This document shows positions 1 to 12,236 of a DNA stretch of 64,000 bases, piece after piece. The position numbers were made by a program, and so were the translations under genes. Origin of the DNA: Dermanyssus gallinae (Eukaryota; Arthropoda; Arachnida; Mesostigmata; Dermanyssidae); the NCBI GenBank assembly GCA_003439945.1, contig QVRM01005598.1:1-64000 (forward strand). Reading direction: 5' to 3'. Under the pieces are notes generated by a model that saw only the letters and a program-made list of their open reading frames with translations, did not search any database and was not told the DNA's origin. How positions within the stretch are numbered: the first letter of the stretch is position 1; each line of letters opens with the position of its first letter.

Positions 1-1150
1 TTGTGGAGATAGAACGGTGTTTTTTTCGGGATCGCAATCCAACCTAGTCACATTAACCACGTCGACCTCCGAATAACGACTTGCGCCACTGTCTCCCACC
101 TGTTGATGTTAAGTTAACGCGTGAAATATAGCCAGCATGATCATATGTATTTTGGCATATTCTACTGGCACCACCTGGTCCTAGCTTAGAAAAACGTCCT
201 CGTTGCATTTATGCAAACACACTCTCTGGCCAACGGTTTTACTCTATAGGGCGCCACGTATTAACGACCCTAAACAAGCGCAGGGTTGTGCAGAATAACG
301 CGAATATAGCCTTAAATTGGCCTTCCTCGCGCGCGGGTGTGACTCCGTGGTACAACGGGTTCGGGCTTCACAACATGACCAGCTGACACGTTTAAATTAG
401 CCGTGCTAGCCTATAAGGTGCAAAACAATGAAAATCTTTTCAAAATTCAGATTGTGCTTTTGACTTCGCCCTAACCCCAGAACGGTCGCAGCGCTTCAGG
501 ACCGGCTGAGGGTGCCAGAGTTCGGATTCACCCATCTTCGGCACTCCTGACCTACATAACGCCCACTATTTGGAACGAGTTCTTTACCATTGGCGCCTTG
601 AAATGCGGGCCGCACATTATATTGCGGTGTGATTATACTCAATTTTGTCGCTTTATTGCTTACATTCTGTTGATTTGTACATATACTCATACTTGTGCAT
701 GTTCTTTTTGTTGGGCATGTCAATAAATCCGATTGATTAAATGATTGATTTCACTTCGATAAGTGGCTCCATAATAGTCATACATAGACATAGACATTTA
801 TAGTCATGCTATAAATACAGCTACAATTGTGCACATTGAAATGATTAGTAGTAAATTATTATGCTGCAATCCTGTACAAGCAGCAGCACGCAACTCCTAC
901 TTCTCCAACCAACTGAAGTTGAATGAAGAAGAATTAGAGAAATGTCACAGCAACACTACGGAATAAATAATTCAATTATTCAAATCGTACCCTGGAGGCG
1001 TTCGTATCGACCCGCATGCACTATCGCAGTAGAGGCAGACGTATGTTAAGGTATGTATGATACGGTTCGGTCACAGTGATGACACGTTTGAGTATGATCA
1101 TAATGGTGATGCCTATGATATTATTAGTAATATATCAGGGCTTTTATTGA
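1..1150. other. Unannotated sequence
   Basis: No gene, RNA or repeat family is recognisable. Short open frames are present on both strands but resemble nothing known to me. It ends where retrotransposon coding similarity begins. Confidence 0.4.
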
Positions 1151-2990
1151 TTCTCGGCTCGATCCATCCGTGCTAGTCAAACTTGACTTTAAGAACGCGT
1201 TCAACACCGTGAGGAGGGATCACTTGTTGAAGGTGGTTGGAGATGAACCCCTGCCATTTATCAGCAAGTAAAATTGGCCTACGGCGATCCATCGCACTTG
1301 GTCTTGCTCGGCCACTGCTCACTTCGGCTGTAGGGGTTCAACAGGAGATCCCCTTGCGCCCCCTCTGTTTTGTCTTGCCGTTAAGGACTTGGTTAACTCA
1401 CTCGAAAGTCCTCTCATCTTTGGTACTTGGACGACGGGGTAATTGGAGGTAACCATCAGTACGGTCTGTGAAGACTTAAAGAAGATACTTAGTTTCGCCA
1501 CATGCAGCGGTTTGGAGCTGAACCCAATCAAGTGTGAGGTTCACATAATCAACTCAGGTACAGCTGAAATCTCCGCTATACAGAACCTACTTCCAGGTTG
1601 CCGCGTAACAGGCGACGACCTGGATCTTCTTGGCGTACCCCTGTTCTCTAGCCACCTTGGACCGACATCGAACGTGGGATGGAAAAACTGGAGGTTGGTT
1701 TTAATCGTCTTCCCCAGCTGGGCGCCCACCGGGGGTTGTACCTCTTGCGTTCATGCTTCTCTGCGTCGAGGCTGAACTACCTGTTCAGGGGAATCAACAG
1801 TTCAGCCTTCTCGGCCCATTTGGAGGAAATTAACTCGAAGATGGGCTTTGCGTTGGAATCTATACTCAACCTGCGGCTGCGAGACGATTCCCTAGTTCAG
1901 GCCTTCTTACCGGTTGCCAGAGGCGGACTGGGCCTGCCTGAAGCTGTTTCTCTTTCAGTCGCAGCACACATCGCCTCTTTACATTCGGCGACTAGTGGTG
2001 TCGAGTCTACCCTGGACACCCGGGCAATTGCAAACTTCCAGGCCACGCTTGAACAGACCCACGATGACGCCATCGCATTCTGCGGGTCTCTACCGGAGAC
2101 TCCTTCTCTTCAGCGCGCGTCGTCAGAAATGGCAAACGACGGCCGATGGAACGGCCTGTGGGACCGAAACTACGGCCGTTAGCAAAGCGAGGTTACAGGC
2201 AGTTTCGTCGCCCGGTGCAGGTGCATGGCTACACGCTCTCCCGAGCCCTCAGCTGGGTACCCTGCTCGACGATGAGTCTACACGAATACTAGTCGGGTTG
2301 AGGTTAGGAGTTGAGCTAGTCTCCCTACACCGGTGCAGATGCGGTGACGAGGTCGACTCCCTTGGTCACCATGGACTCTCCTGTCTCCAGAGTTCAGGCA
2401 GAATCGCACGCCACTCGGCGTTGAACGAGACATTTAGCAGAGGGCTTCGATCGGCAGGCTACCCATGCATTTGGAGCCGCTGGCTTAGTCAGACGATGGA
2501 AGGAGACCTGATGGAATGACCCTGACTCCCTTCGAGCGGGGCCAAATGCTGGTGTGGGACGCGACCGTAACCGACTCTTTAGCCCCCTCAATGATCGGTA
2601 CGGGCGCAGCCCGCCCTGGACACGCGGTAGCCCTAGCGGAAGCAGCCAAGTGCAGAAAATATTCAAGCATCAGTTATCCACACTTGTTCTCACCGCTTGC
2701 ATTCGAGACATTGGGGGGGCCTGGGTCGCTCACGACGAAAACTGCTCAAGGATGTCGGGAACAGATTGGCGCTCACTACAAGAGACAAGAGGGCGGGCGA
2801 GTATTTACTGCAATGTCTGTCATTAGATGTTCAGAGGGGGAATGCCGCTTCGGTGAGAGGTAGCATGGCTAGGTGGACCAGCCCAGGCCTGGACCTAGTG
2901 CCTTGAGTTATGCCCCAGCGGGCTGTGCACACGTTCTTACATCACAAATGTATATTTTGCTACACTTAAATAAATTAGTAATTATTATTA
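1151..2990 (+). mobile_element. Decayed non-LTR retrotransposon (RT plus RLE-like C-terminus)
   Basis: This is a 5'-truncated retroelement readable only by switching frames. A reverse transcriptase block with KLDFKNAFNTV lies near 1179-1210 and the catalytic YLDD is at 1424-1435 (WYLDDGVIGG). It is followed by the thumb-like stretch LELNPIKCEV near 1520. The C-terminal part runs from GAWLHALPS near 2220 through a Cys/His cluster (CRCGDEVDSLGHHGLSC, about 2333-2385) to RHSALNE, then RRPDG (about 2500-2514) and VWDATVTD (about 2550-2574). It ends with QRGNAASVRGSM near 2830-2865. The order CCHC, RH-x-x-LN, RPD then a downstream D resembles the restriction-like endonuclease of RLE-type non-LTR elements; that assignment is by motif only. 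At least three frameshifts and several stops make it inactive. An AT-rich ATT-type tail (about 2975-3000) and then a (TA)n array follow the 3' end. Confidence 0.8.
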
Positions 2991-3023
2991 TAATTATTTT
3001 TAACAAAGGTTTAGTTTTAATTT

Positions 3024-3024
<1 letters not shown>

Positions 3025-3080
<56 letters not shown>
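3025..3080. repeat. (TA)n microsatellite
   Basis: About 55 bp of nearly pure TA, beginning some 35 bp beyond the presumed 3' end of the preceding retrotransposon remnant. Confidence 0.95.
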
Positions 3081-3082
<2 letters not shown>

Positions 3083-3314
3083 GATATCAAAATTAGTAAT
3101 ATATTAATTATATAGTATATGCAATATAGTTTGTATTGTTATTACTCTACATAATGATAATGACCAATCAATGGTAATCTGACTTACTTTTGATGTGTGT
3201 TTGTGAGTGTGTAAGTGAGTTATGAAAAATTCATTTTTTGCTTTGCTGTCAACCCAAAGCTTAGTCGTAGAGTATGCTGCATTGTGGGTGCCGTTCATCT
3301 AGGCGCATCCAAGA

Positions 3315-3416
3315 CAACAAGAACAACATTAAGAACAAGATCAACAACAACATTCACAACAAGATCACCAACAACAATGACAACAACAAAATCGGCAATA
3401 GCAGCAGCAACACAAT
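3315..3416. repeat. CAA/ACA-rich interrupted triplet repeat
   Basis: Interrupted AAC/ACA triplets on the + strand. All frames give low-complexity Asn, Thr or Gln runs, so the open frames here are not evidence of a gene. Confidence 0.8.
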
Positions 3417-3856
3417 CAGGCCTACTATATGGCATCAAGTGCTAGAAGAAGAAGAAAGAAGCCGATTTTACTATAGCGGACGTAGAGGTAGCCCACAGAT
3501 GATGTGGGGCCTCCGCTTCTGTACCACCATTACTTCTACTACCGCCGCCACAACTAACCACCATCAAAACCAGTCGAACCTAGCCAGAGTCACTACCGAA
3601 ATGGAGCGAATATAGCTACCAACAGCAACAATAGCAGAGGCTGCGGCAAAACATGGTGAAATCTACAAGCACCGTCTCGACTCGGGGACTATACATATAC
3701 GCCAAGCGCTAAGTCCGTGAAGAAGCCTGACTGTTATGTCTGTATGTCTGCCTGTCCGTTCGCCTGGTCCGGTCCGATCTGTCTGGATCGGTCCGATCTG
3801 CCTGGTTCGGTGTCCGGTCGATCCGCCGCGCTCATGGAGAACCCACCCTACTACGG

Positions 3857-4075
3857 TTGAGCAGCAGCAGCAGCATTAGCAGCAACAGAAACAACGGCAG
3901 TATCAGTCGTCGCCGTCGCTGCTGCCGCCGCTGCTGCTGCTGGCGTCATCGCAGCCGTTGTGGTAACAGAAGGCCACGGATAGACCGCGCGCGCGCGGCG
4001 GCGGCCGCGGCGGCGACGACGACCAAAACGAACGCGACGGGAAAGAGAGCAAGCTCGTCAATGATGCTAGAGTTT
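3857..4075. repeat. CAG/CGC-rich compound triplet tract
   Basis: GC-rich imperfect CAG, GCT and CGG triplets. The frames give Ser, Arg or Ala runs. There is no non-repetitive coding stretch. Confidence 0.6.
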
Positions 4076-4176
4076 CTAACTGACTAACAGACTGACTAAC
4101 TGACTGACTGACTGAGTGATGGACGCACGGACGGACGGACGGACAGACAGACGGACGCACGGACGGTCACTGGCTG
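4076..4176. repeat. Tetranucleotide tract (GACT)n then (GGAC)n
   Basis: ACTG/GACT units give way to GGAC/AGAC units with scattered substitutions. A compound microsatellite. Confidence 0.85.
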
Positions 4177-4199
4177 TATAGCTGCTAGCGGCGGCTGTA

Positions 4200-4303
4200 T
4201 TGGCTGCAGTGGCGATGATGGTCCTGGTCTTGGTCGTGGTCGAGATGGTGGAGATGGTGGTGATTGTGGAGATGGAAATAGTGGAGATGGAGATGATGGT
4301 AGT

Positions 4304-4336
<33 letters not shown>

Positions 4337-4345
4337 GGTGCTGGA
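4200..4345. repeat. GGT/GGA/GGC triplet tract
   Basis: Purine-biased triplet repeat, locally very GC-rich around 4300-4340. Confidence 0.8.
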
Positions 4346-4689
4346 GGGAAAGAAGACGCGAGCGAAGGAAGAAGCAAGATGAGGCTGTTTGTTGGCTCTC
4401 TGACCGGGCGGCCTCTGTTCGTTGGCTAAATGACTGCTATGCCGCGTATGATGTGTGACGACAACGACGACGACGACGACACTATAGCGATTGCCAGCCG
4501 CCACATCAGCTTCTTTCTCTTATTCAGAGTCGTAGTCGTTACTTCTCTCGCCACTACGGCGACGACCTGCTACTACTACTACTACTAAAATAGTAGTACT
4601 ACTGTAACGTCGCCACTACGACAGCGTCGACGACGGCTGCGCCCATGGGAAAGACAGACACAAACTGCTGAGAGATATCCACCAACAGG

Positions 4690-5135
4690 AGATGCTGCTA
4701 CCGCTGCTGCTGCTGGTGAGGGTGGTGGTTGTGGTGATGGTGGTGATGGTGGTGGTGTTGGTGGCGTTTGCTCCTTTCTGGTAGGACCAGTTTCGATTCG
4801 CGCGTGATGCTGCGCATGCGCTGTACGTCGTAGCAATTAAGACCATCCTTGCTGCTGCTGCTGCTGCTGGTGCTACTTCTACTACCGTATGTGGTTGTTG
4901 TTGTGGTTGTGTTGTTGTTGTTGTTCTTGGTGTTCCTGTTGTTGTTGTTGTTGTCATTGTTGTTGTTCCTGTTGTTGTTGTTGTCGTCGTTGTTCTTGTT
5001 GTTATTTCTGTTGCTGCTGTTGTGGCTGTTCCTGTTCCCGTTTGTGGCTGTTGTCGCTGCTGTTGTTGCTGTTGTCCTCCTGCTTGACGTTGTCGTCGTC
5101 GTCATCGTCGTCGTCGGCGTTGTCATCGTCGTCTC
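4690..5135. repeat. Long GTT/GCT/GTC triplet tract
   Basis: About 440 bp of degenerate GTT, GCT and GTC triplets; the minus strand reads as CAA/CAG/GAC. A minus-strand frame from 5595 to 5002 has a poly-Gln and Asp-rich end, but only its 5160-5595 part is non-repetitive and I do not recognise it. I treat it as repeat-driven openness. Confidence 0.75.
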
Positions 5136-5639
5136 CCTCTGCCTGGCTGCCTCTGGCCAGCGTCATCTCTGTTCGGCTAGTTGAAAGTGTAAAGACGGCG
5201 GGCGGCAGGCCGCTGGTGTTCACCACCACGGACAGACAGAAAGGCAGGCAGGCGCATGTAAACGTTCGAAATGTGTACGGATGGCTTTCTCTGGTCGACA
5301 GCTGTGATCTATCTGCTGCTGCTACTGCTGATGTTCTTGTTGTTGGTGCATTGCTAGAGCTATCTTTATCGTCCAGCTGCTGCATTTGCTGCTGCTGCTT
5401 CTGTGGTGGGTGAGTTAGTTCGTTATGAATTGGTGTTAAACTGTTGTTGTTACTACTACGGAATGGCGCGGCCATCTGCCTACGAGACGTGCAATGCATG
5501 CATTTATTTGCAATGCAAGCTTTTGGTAGCCAACATTTGAAATTTGTCGCTGCTGCTGCTGCTTCTTGCGTGATTTTGGCGTGGTTTGACCTCAAATAAT
5601 TGTCAGCAAGTAAACAGTACTAAAAGAAGCTGTAGTAGT

Positions 5640-6930
5640 AGTAGTAGTAGTAGTAGCTCTGAATAGAAGCACCAATCGAAGCTTAATGAAGTGTGTGAAC
5701 TAAAACAGAAAAAGAGGTCGGAAGAAAACGATGACACTAAGTTGCCGCCGTTTTTGGTGAGGAGTCGTCTGTGGTCGAGGACTTGTCGTTGTCGTCGTCT
5801 TCATCCTTGTCCTCGTCGCCATTCCGTTGAGAGGGTGTGAAACCACCACTCAATTCAACAACAGGTCCTCCTCCGAAATCTCCTTAAGAGGCAGTGAGAG
5901 CTTGCCAGGCAGGGCCTCCACCTGAGATAGACAGTCTCCCCTACGCGGCCTTCCCTGAACGGAAGAGCGGACGCATAATCCCTATTTACAATGGTATACG
6001 ATTGCTGCTGCTGCTGTTTTAGTTGTGGTTGTTGTAGTTGTTGCTGTTCTTGTTGTCGTCGTTATTGTCAATGTCCTAACTGTTTTTGTTATTGTTGTTG
6101 CCGCCGTTTGTGCCCCAGGTGCAAGCCAGGCCAGCCGCCGTCACAGCCTGTAGTCTTCTCGTAGTGCTTCGCATGCTGCTGGCCTATAAACTGGATATAA
6201 ACCGTGCAGCTGTGCTGTAATTAAATCCGTTCTAGTTCGACAGCACGACGGGTCGAGCGATTAGCTTATGATATCATTAATTAGCAATAGGTAGTAGATC
6301 GACTGATGAACGTGTACCTGTTCATCGTTCGTGCACCGCTAAACTCCATTCGATGCCGTCAATTCGGTGCAAACACAAGTGTAGCGTGCTACTAGCCTGC
6401 GACTCGTCAGCGCGAACTCAAACGAGAACTTTGCACCGTTCCGAACGCTTTCTCCGCGGGCAGTCGACCAATGCCAACTAACCTGGCAACTCGAATTGGA
6501 CGGCTGAATCAACCAACGACGGTTATCTGGTCTTCTTCCTATTTTCTTTTACTGTTGTTACTGCTACCACGAATAATAGGAGAAGTACAGCGTCTATCTT
6601 TTGCTTGGATCTGCTAATACCAGTGCCACTATGGCGCGTGTTGAGTGGCTATTTATATATGATCCCCCCCCGTTCCCCGCTTTACGTGCACGACTATAGA
6701 TGCAACAACAGCGTTCGTGAGTAAGCGCGGCGTACAGGAGCTCACCACTGCCCCCGTTGGGACTCTATAATAATAATATAGTAGTGTAACCTATGTACAA
6801 ATGTAAGCCACTCATAAGAATAGTAAAACCTATCTATATAGTAGTAATACGGGTGATCTATGCGAGGTCATCTTTTTGTTATGATAATCATTATTATTTT
6901 TATGGAAATTATTGTTATTAATTGGAATAT
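5640..6930. other. Unannotated region with scattered triplet repeats
   Basis: Contains a (TAG)n run at about 5631-5656 and GCT/GTT triplets at about 6003-6095. Two TATA-like strings occur near 6183-6202, but no open frame downstream supports a promoter call. No gene seen. Confidence 0.4.
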
Positions 6931-7162
6931 TATTCAAATAGTAGTCCCAACTCACGCCATCGACATAGGAGATTAATTCTAGCCGGAGCTGCTGCTGCGG
7001 ATTTAACAGCGTTGTTGTTGTTGTTGCTGCTGTTGTTGTTATGAGTTATTCTCATCGTCCCCATCCAATCTAAACTCAAGCATCTGATAACCAACCGTCT
7101 GTTCAGCGCGGTTGGTGTGAACAGAGACTAACAACAATCTCATTATCAACCAGTTGAGCCTG
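6931..7162. repeat. Dispersed direct duplication, copy 1
   Basis: About 230 bp closely matching 9255-9475 in the same orientation. Both copies start at TATTCAAATAGTAGTCCCAA and end at CAGTTGA(G/C)CCTG. The main difference is in the length of the internal GCT/GTT triplet run. Confidence 0.85.
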
Positions 7163-7214
7163 GAAATAGAAAGCGAGGGTTGGCGCGTAACGTAACAGCA
7201 ACAACACAGATGTG

Positions 7215-7274
7215 TCTCGATTCGCCCGTTCTACTGTTACTGGCTCTCGATTCGCCCGTTCTACTGTTACTGTT
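7215..7274. repeat. 30-bp tandem duplication (2 units)
   Basis: Two adjacent near-identical 30-bp units beginning TCTCGATTCGCCCGTTC. Confidence 0.9.
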
Positions 7275-7470
7275 AGGATTACATCTACAGTCTACATTTA
7301 GTAGATTTACTGTGTTCTACGAAAGTGTCGAGTGTGTCGGCTAAAGTCGAATAGGTGAGGAGAACTACGCTGCCATTCGATACGGTGTGCGAATCGAAAG
7401 TCGATGTGTGGCGACGCGATTGGAAATATCTTTTCTGTTTACTTTAGAACTGTAAAACTCGCCGTTACTG

Positions 7471-7625
7471 GCGCCTTACGACCGGAGGAGAGCGCACATA
7501 GATGCAGCACGGGTTCAAGCCCCTCCGTTGCACGTTTGCGTTTATGGAGTTGTCCGTCTTACGACGAAGCATTGCGAAAGCAGTCCCGTGGACGTTAAAC
7601 GTTGGCTAAGAGTCAGTCCGAAAAA
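7471..7625 (+). mobile_element. tRNA-derived SINE, copy A (5' truncated)
   Basis: Lacks the A-box head but keeps a B-box variant (CGGGTTCAAGCC near 7519) and the family tail from the GTCCGTCTTACGACGAAGC block to GTCCGAAAA. It is diverged from the other copies. Confidence 0.8.
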
Positions 7626-7628
7626 TGC

Positions 7629-7705
7629 CGTTCCTGTTGCTGCTGCCGCCGCCGCTGCTTCCGTTGTTGTTGCTGTTGTTGTTGTTGCTGTTGTTGTTGT
7701 GTTTC
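7629..7705. repeat. GTT/GCT/GCC triplet repeat
   Basis: Immediately follows SINE copy A. The overlapping open frames (Leu, Cys or Val runs) are repeat artefacts. Confidence 0.85.
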
Positions 7706-8067
7706 AAAAAGAGGAAAAACAGAGGAGCAAGAATCAACGGGGAGGCGTGTTGTGACAAGGTACAGCGTGACGGCTCGCAGCTCACTTGCTCTCTGAAACG
7801 CGCTCGATGTTCGCGCTCAATGCGGTCCGAACGCGACAGACAGAGATCGTCCGTCACTGGCGAACACGACAAGTCAAAGGTCCGCTCTTTCAACGAGCTT
7901 GTAATAACAATAAGCTGGTGCGGTCGTTCGCATCTCTATCGAGTTCCGTCGCCTCTCGCCGAACTCGCCGACGCCGACAACCAACCATCACTGTATTGGT
8001 GCAGTACCTGCAACAACAAACACCACATAAGCGAATGCAATCATGCCATAGTAGTAGTAGTAGTAGT

Positions 8068-8250
8068 GTCGAGCCCGGTGGCGTGGTGGCTTAGGTCTGC
8101 GCCTCGCAACCGGATGAGACACATAGGTGCACGGGTTCGAACCCCACCGTTGCACATTTGTATTTATGGGGGTCCGTCTATGAAGCAATGTGAAAAACAG
8201 TTCCGTGGACAGTTCCATCTTGGCTGAGGGTCAGCCCGAAAACTTTACTT
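8068..8250 (+). mobile_element. tRNA-derived SINE, copy B (full-length)
   Basis: The head GAGCCCGGTGGCGTGGTGGC supplies an A-box-like motif and ACGGGTTCGAACCCCACC at 8131-8148 is a near-consensus B box. Together they give the internal Pol III promoter of a tRNA-like unit. The unrelated tail runs through GTCCGTCTATGAAGCAATG to CAGCCCGAAAA. (TAG)n runs flank it on both sides (about 8050-8067 and 8255-8273), either a target duplication or insertion into a pre-existing array. Confidence 0.9.
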
Positions 8251-8259
8251 TACTAGTAG

Positions 8260-9254
8260 TAGTAGTAGTAGTACTTCAACAAGATGCTGTGCCACTAGCA
8301 CGGCCCCGAACCCCGTTGTATTCTGTTCACAGCGGTCTCTCATCATACCCCATCGGCATCTGCACAAATTGTGAACAAACCCTTGCGAGGAGCATCGGGG
8401 GTTGCAGCAGCAACAGCAACAACAACAACAAGAACCAAAATGTTAACAACAGTAATGGCAAAACCAAGAACAACGGAAAAAAAAACTACTACGACAACTA
8501 TAACACCAGTAACTCTTTCAGTGGTAACGGAATAGTGTGCGGATAGATTAGGGCCGAGTAGAAACGCCTTTATTGGCAGGATAAAGGTTAGGTGCCAAAC
8601 GTTGAACACGTATGCCCAGAAACGCTTCGTATGGCCACTGGCGCCGCTGGAGTCTCATCAAATTGGTATGCTAAGACAATTTCGATTAGGCTCAGGTGTC
8701 CTTCACTCACTTCCATTTCGTGAGTACAAAAAGCAGATGTTGTTAAGTGACATACACTTCAACAAACGTGGAGGTGAGGAAAAGCGAGCGAAATGAAAGG
8801 AAAATATAGAAGAGAGAGAGAGAGAGTGAGACACAGTCGTACATAAACGCATGCTAGAAAAAGGAAGGCTCCAACCGAAGCTGTTGGCCATCGAAGCCGT
8901 AATACCAGTGAACGGTAGATCGGCAAGAGAATTCTTGCTTCGTCCGTCGCGAACTGTAATCTGGCTAATCTCTCAACGAGTCACGTATGATAGCGGGCCC
9001 TGTTAATGTCATCATATGTTGTTGTTGCTGCTGGTGTTATTGCCAACTCTCGTTATTTTTATTATTATTATTATTATTATTTGTATATTTGCAATGTTTT
9101 TCTAATTATAGGCCGTGAACGTTTTCGCATCCTTTGGTTTCAGCTATGAATGTAGCATAGCCCCTACCCACTGTGTAGAAACAACAGTTGTATTATTAAT
9201 ATTGTTGTTGTTTTTGTTGTTATTAATTATTATTGTTGTTGTTGTTACTATTAT
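8260..9254. other. Unannotated region with simple repeats
   Basis: Contains AAC triplets (about 8407-8510), a (GA)n run at about 8810-8826 and ATT/GTT runs at about 9055-9080 and 9190-9250. No gene or RNA recognised. Confidence 0.4.
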
Positions 9255-9475
9255 TATTCAAATAGTAGTCCCAACTCACAACATCGACATAGGAGATTAA
9301 TTCTAGCCGGAGCTGCTGCTGCTGTTGCGGATTTAGCAGCTTTGTTGTTGTTATGAGTTGTTGTCATAGTCTCCATCCAATCTAAACTCAAGCATCCAAT
9401 AGCCAACCGTCTGTTCAGCGCGGTTGGTGTGAACAGAGACCAACAACAATCTCATTATCAGCCAGTTGACCCTGC
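9255..9475. repeat. Dispersed direct duplication, copy 2
   Basis: Second copy of the 6931-7162 segment, about 2.1 kb downstream in the same orientation. Confidence 0.85.
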
Positions 9476-10751
9476 TTTGCTTACAATTGTGATAATTGAA
9501 TGTTTTCACTAATTTTATCTCAGCATATCGCTCATATATTAGAAGACACGTTTTCTCTACAATTAGGCACTGACATATTCAGTTTCAGAAACATTGCTAT
9601 GTGTCGATCAGCCGTAATATCTTCCGTACGTTTTGCGATTTTCCTCAAAAATTTCGCGGAACTGACACTTGTAGGACCCAAAGCAACAGGCGCGAAGTGT
9701 TAGTTCGTTGAAAATTTGGGATACTTTTTTCACTTTTCCGAATCTGCGTCTGACCCAGCCACACTCGAAAGAGCTGTCAGATCTCACAGACGGGGGCGCC
9801 TATCCTAGTAGCTGACACCATGGGGAAGTAGTTGAGATCTAGCATGATGTCCATTAGTATTAAAACAATTCTGAAATGTGAACGTTAGGTATCCTTTTAA
9901 TGTTCGCATTCCATGGTGCCCACAATAAAAGCTGCGTTTCCCCTTCAGAGAGCCAAAGGCAGCATCAGCCTCAAATACGACGTATCGTGTACCTTGTGAT
10001 CTCTTGCGTGCTAGACAATTTCTTCCAAGACAAGTCAGTTTCCTTACCGATCGCACACGCTTGCAAAGATATCCTGGTGGTGAAGAATCAAGCGAATCGC
10101 AACAAAGCTACAGCATTCTCCTAGGCTTAAACGAACGTTAACACTATCTCTGGTAACCTCAGGCAAAAGGAGTGCCCATTTCAGTGAAGGTTGGTGGGAA
10201 AGTGGGTAGTAGTATAACACCGGCAACAACCGGACGTCGGAGAACGCTCTTAAAATGACTAATGACAAGCGCACTCTCGAGGTCCCAACATTCCTGTTGG
10301 GTTGGGGTCTCCCCCCCAATACTGGTCCACACTTGCAGGCGAGATTTCTGCAGCGCTGTCCGTCTGAGCGAACCGCAGTCTCCAGTGACCCCTCTAAAAA
10401 ATAATTGCAATACAAATTTTTGTTTGACCTATTACGTGCCTTTGCTTTATTTGCTCATTTATAAGAGGTAACAATTGTCTCTAACAATAAAATACAAACA
10501 ATAATTATATCAGTAACCAGTAGTGTTCGCAGTACAGGCAGTGTTTTTCGGCCGCAGTACCAGTTGTATTAATAATGGTCGTAGAGGTCGTTGTAAGTGA
10601 CTGTGTGAGTAAGTACGTAAGTGAGTTAGGCAAAAAGCCAGTTAGAGAAAGCCGTTTAGATAAATGCTATTGCTGGCAGGGTCAATATAGGCGTCAGTCA
10701 CTGCTGTTGGCGATGGCTAGCTCGGTCGTCATCGTCGTGGTCAATGTTCAT
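9476..10751. other. Unannotated sequence
   Basis: A minus-strand open frame of 123 codons (10415-10044) is the longest, but it has no recognisable motif. The other frames here are also unrecognised. Confidence 0.35.
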
Positions 10752-10752
10752 T

Positions 10753-10783
<31 letters not shown>

Positions 10784-10858
10784 GGTGGGCGTTGTTGTTG
10801 CCGGCGTTGTTGTTGTTGTTGTTGTTGTTGTTGTCGTCGGCGTTGTTGTTGTTGTCGT
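10752..10858. repeat. (GTT)n triplet repeat
   Basis: Nearly pure GTT with short GGC/GTC interruptions. Confidence 0.9.
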
Positions 10859-11149
10859 TACTGTGGGTGTATTCGTCGCTAACGTTAAGTTGACTGTGAA
10901 CGACCGTCGTCACAAAAGGGTGTCGTCGAGGCAAAGAAGTCGAGAAAAAATGCAGAGAAAGCCAACTGAGGCTGACGAATGTCGTCGTGTAAGCAGCAGC
11001 AGCAGCAGGAGGAGGAGGTCGATGCACTCAGCCAGCCGGTCACTCTCTATGGCCTGTTATTGGCCAGCCACGACCGCTAACATCGCGCCTCTATCGCCAC
11101 AGCAGTAACGCCGAACAATCTGGCTCGTCAGACTGAGTAACACTAATAG

Positions 11150-11285
11150 ACGTAGTAGTAGTGGTAGTAGTTGACGTTGTTGTTGTTGCTACTGTTGCTG
11201 TTGTTGCTGTTGTTGTTGTTGTTGTTGTTGCTGTTGTTGCTACTGTTGCTGTTGTTGTTGTTGCTGTTACTGTTGTTGTTCTTGT
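11150..11285. repeat. GTT/GCT triplet repeat
   Basis: Starts with TAG triplets and becomes GTT/GCT. Val or Thr homopolymer frames on both strands are artefacts of it. Confidence 0.9.
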
Positions 11286-11661
11286 AGCTGTGGAAGCTGC
11301 ATATTCAAACAAAGGATCTACGGTCAGTGACAGAGGTTACTGCACTTAAGCTGCACGTCCTCCTATGTCTGTCTGACGTCTGACTTTTAGTCGGTCTGTC
11401 TGTCCACTTATCTGTCAGCCTGCTAATCTGTTAACCGACTGTTCCTTTTTTTTCTAATGACGCCGATAATGAACATGATGCTGATGATGAGAGCGACTAA
11501 ACTCGTGCTGGTGGTGGTTACGGAGGAGCATTGACTGGCCGATTGAGTGAGATTTCGTTTGAGATCCTCTCATTTGCTACCACGGCGAACGCGACCCGTG
11601 TGTCGTTCAGCCCAGCCAAGTTTCTATGGCGGGCAGCGTCGTGAGGCGCGCGGGTTAGTCG

Positions 11662-11683
11662 AGAGAGAGAGAGAGAGAGCGAG
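11662..11683. repeat. (GA)n run
   Basis: GA dinucleotide run in a GC-rich stretch. GA runs can bind GAGA-type factors in arthropod promoters, but no transcript start or downstream coding exon supports that here. Confidence 0.6.
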
Positions 11684-12236
11684 CGCGCATCAGAGACAAC
11701 CGTTACTCAGGCGTCTTAGGCGATCTTGTAGTCAGTCTTCCGTATTCGAACACCGAAGGAAGGGGTCGAGCAGAGCGAACTATTCGAAACGCAGCTTCGC
11801 GAAGCGGCTTGTAAGATACAGTGTCGGAAAGTAAGATATAGTGTCGAAAAGTTACTTTTAAAAAACGAGTTTTAGAGCAAGAATTGAACAATCTTCAACA
11901 AACAACAGCGGGAGGTCTTTTGGAAGTGCGTGATGCACGTGCGTCGTACACCGCCGGTGGTTAGAAGCGGTTAATGTGGGCTGGCCGCACAAAGCCACCA
12001 AACCCGGATTCCTCGCCACGCGCCCTCAAGCATGGAATTGCGTGGGGTATTGTCCACAACCTAGAACAGTTACCAACAACTAGGTTTGCTGCTGACGTAG
12101 GGCACGTCGATTAAGGATAACTGCGTAACGGTGTGTGATATTAACGTTAGTGTGTGTGTGTATATTACGAGGCTAATAATCGTCTATGCTGCGCAGACTA
12201 GCGCGGTTGAGTCGTTATAGGTTAGAAGAGGTCGTT
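11684..12236. other. Unannotated sequence
   Basis: Includes a short near-tandem copy of GTAAGATACAGTGTCGGAAA at about 11811-11850. No gene recognised. Confidence 0.35.

Noticed and set aside
4076..5595. Long overlapping ORFs on both strands encoding Gln, Asn, Val, Leu or Cys runs
   Set aside because: Openness follows from triplet repeats lacking stop codons; only the 5160-5595 part is non-repetitive and it shows no family.
6180..6240. Core promoter from TATA-like strings
   Set aside because: No supporting initiator context or downstream exon; TATA strings are frequent in this AT-rich sequence.
7602..8227. 200-codon plus-strand ORF across SINE copies A and B
   Set aside because: It runs through a triplet repeat and a SINE; no conserved protein segment.
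8068..8250. Functional tRNA gene
   Set aside because: A and B boxes are present, but stems do not pair properly and a common 3' body recurs in all copies, so it is a SINE.
10575..11108. 177-codon plus-strand ORF rich in Val
   Set aside because: Driven by (GTT)n; both strands are open in this interval.
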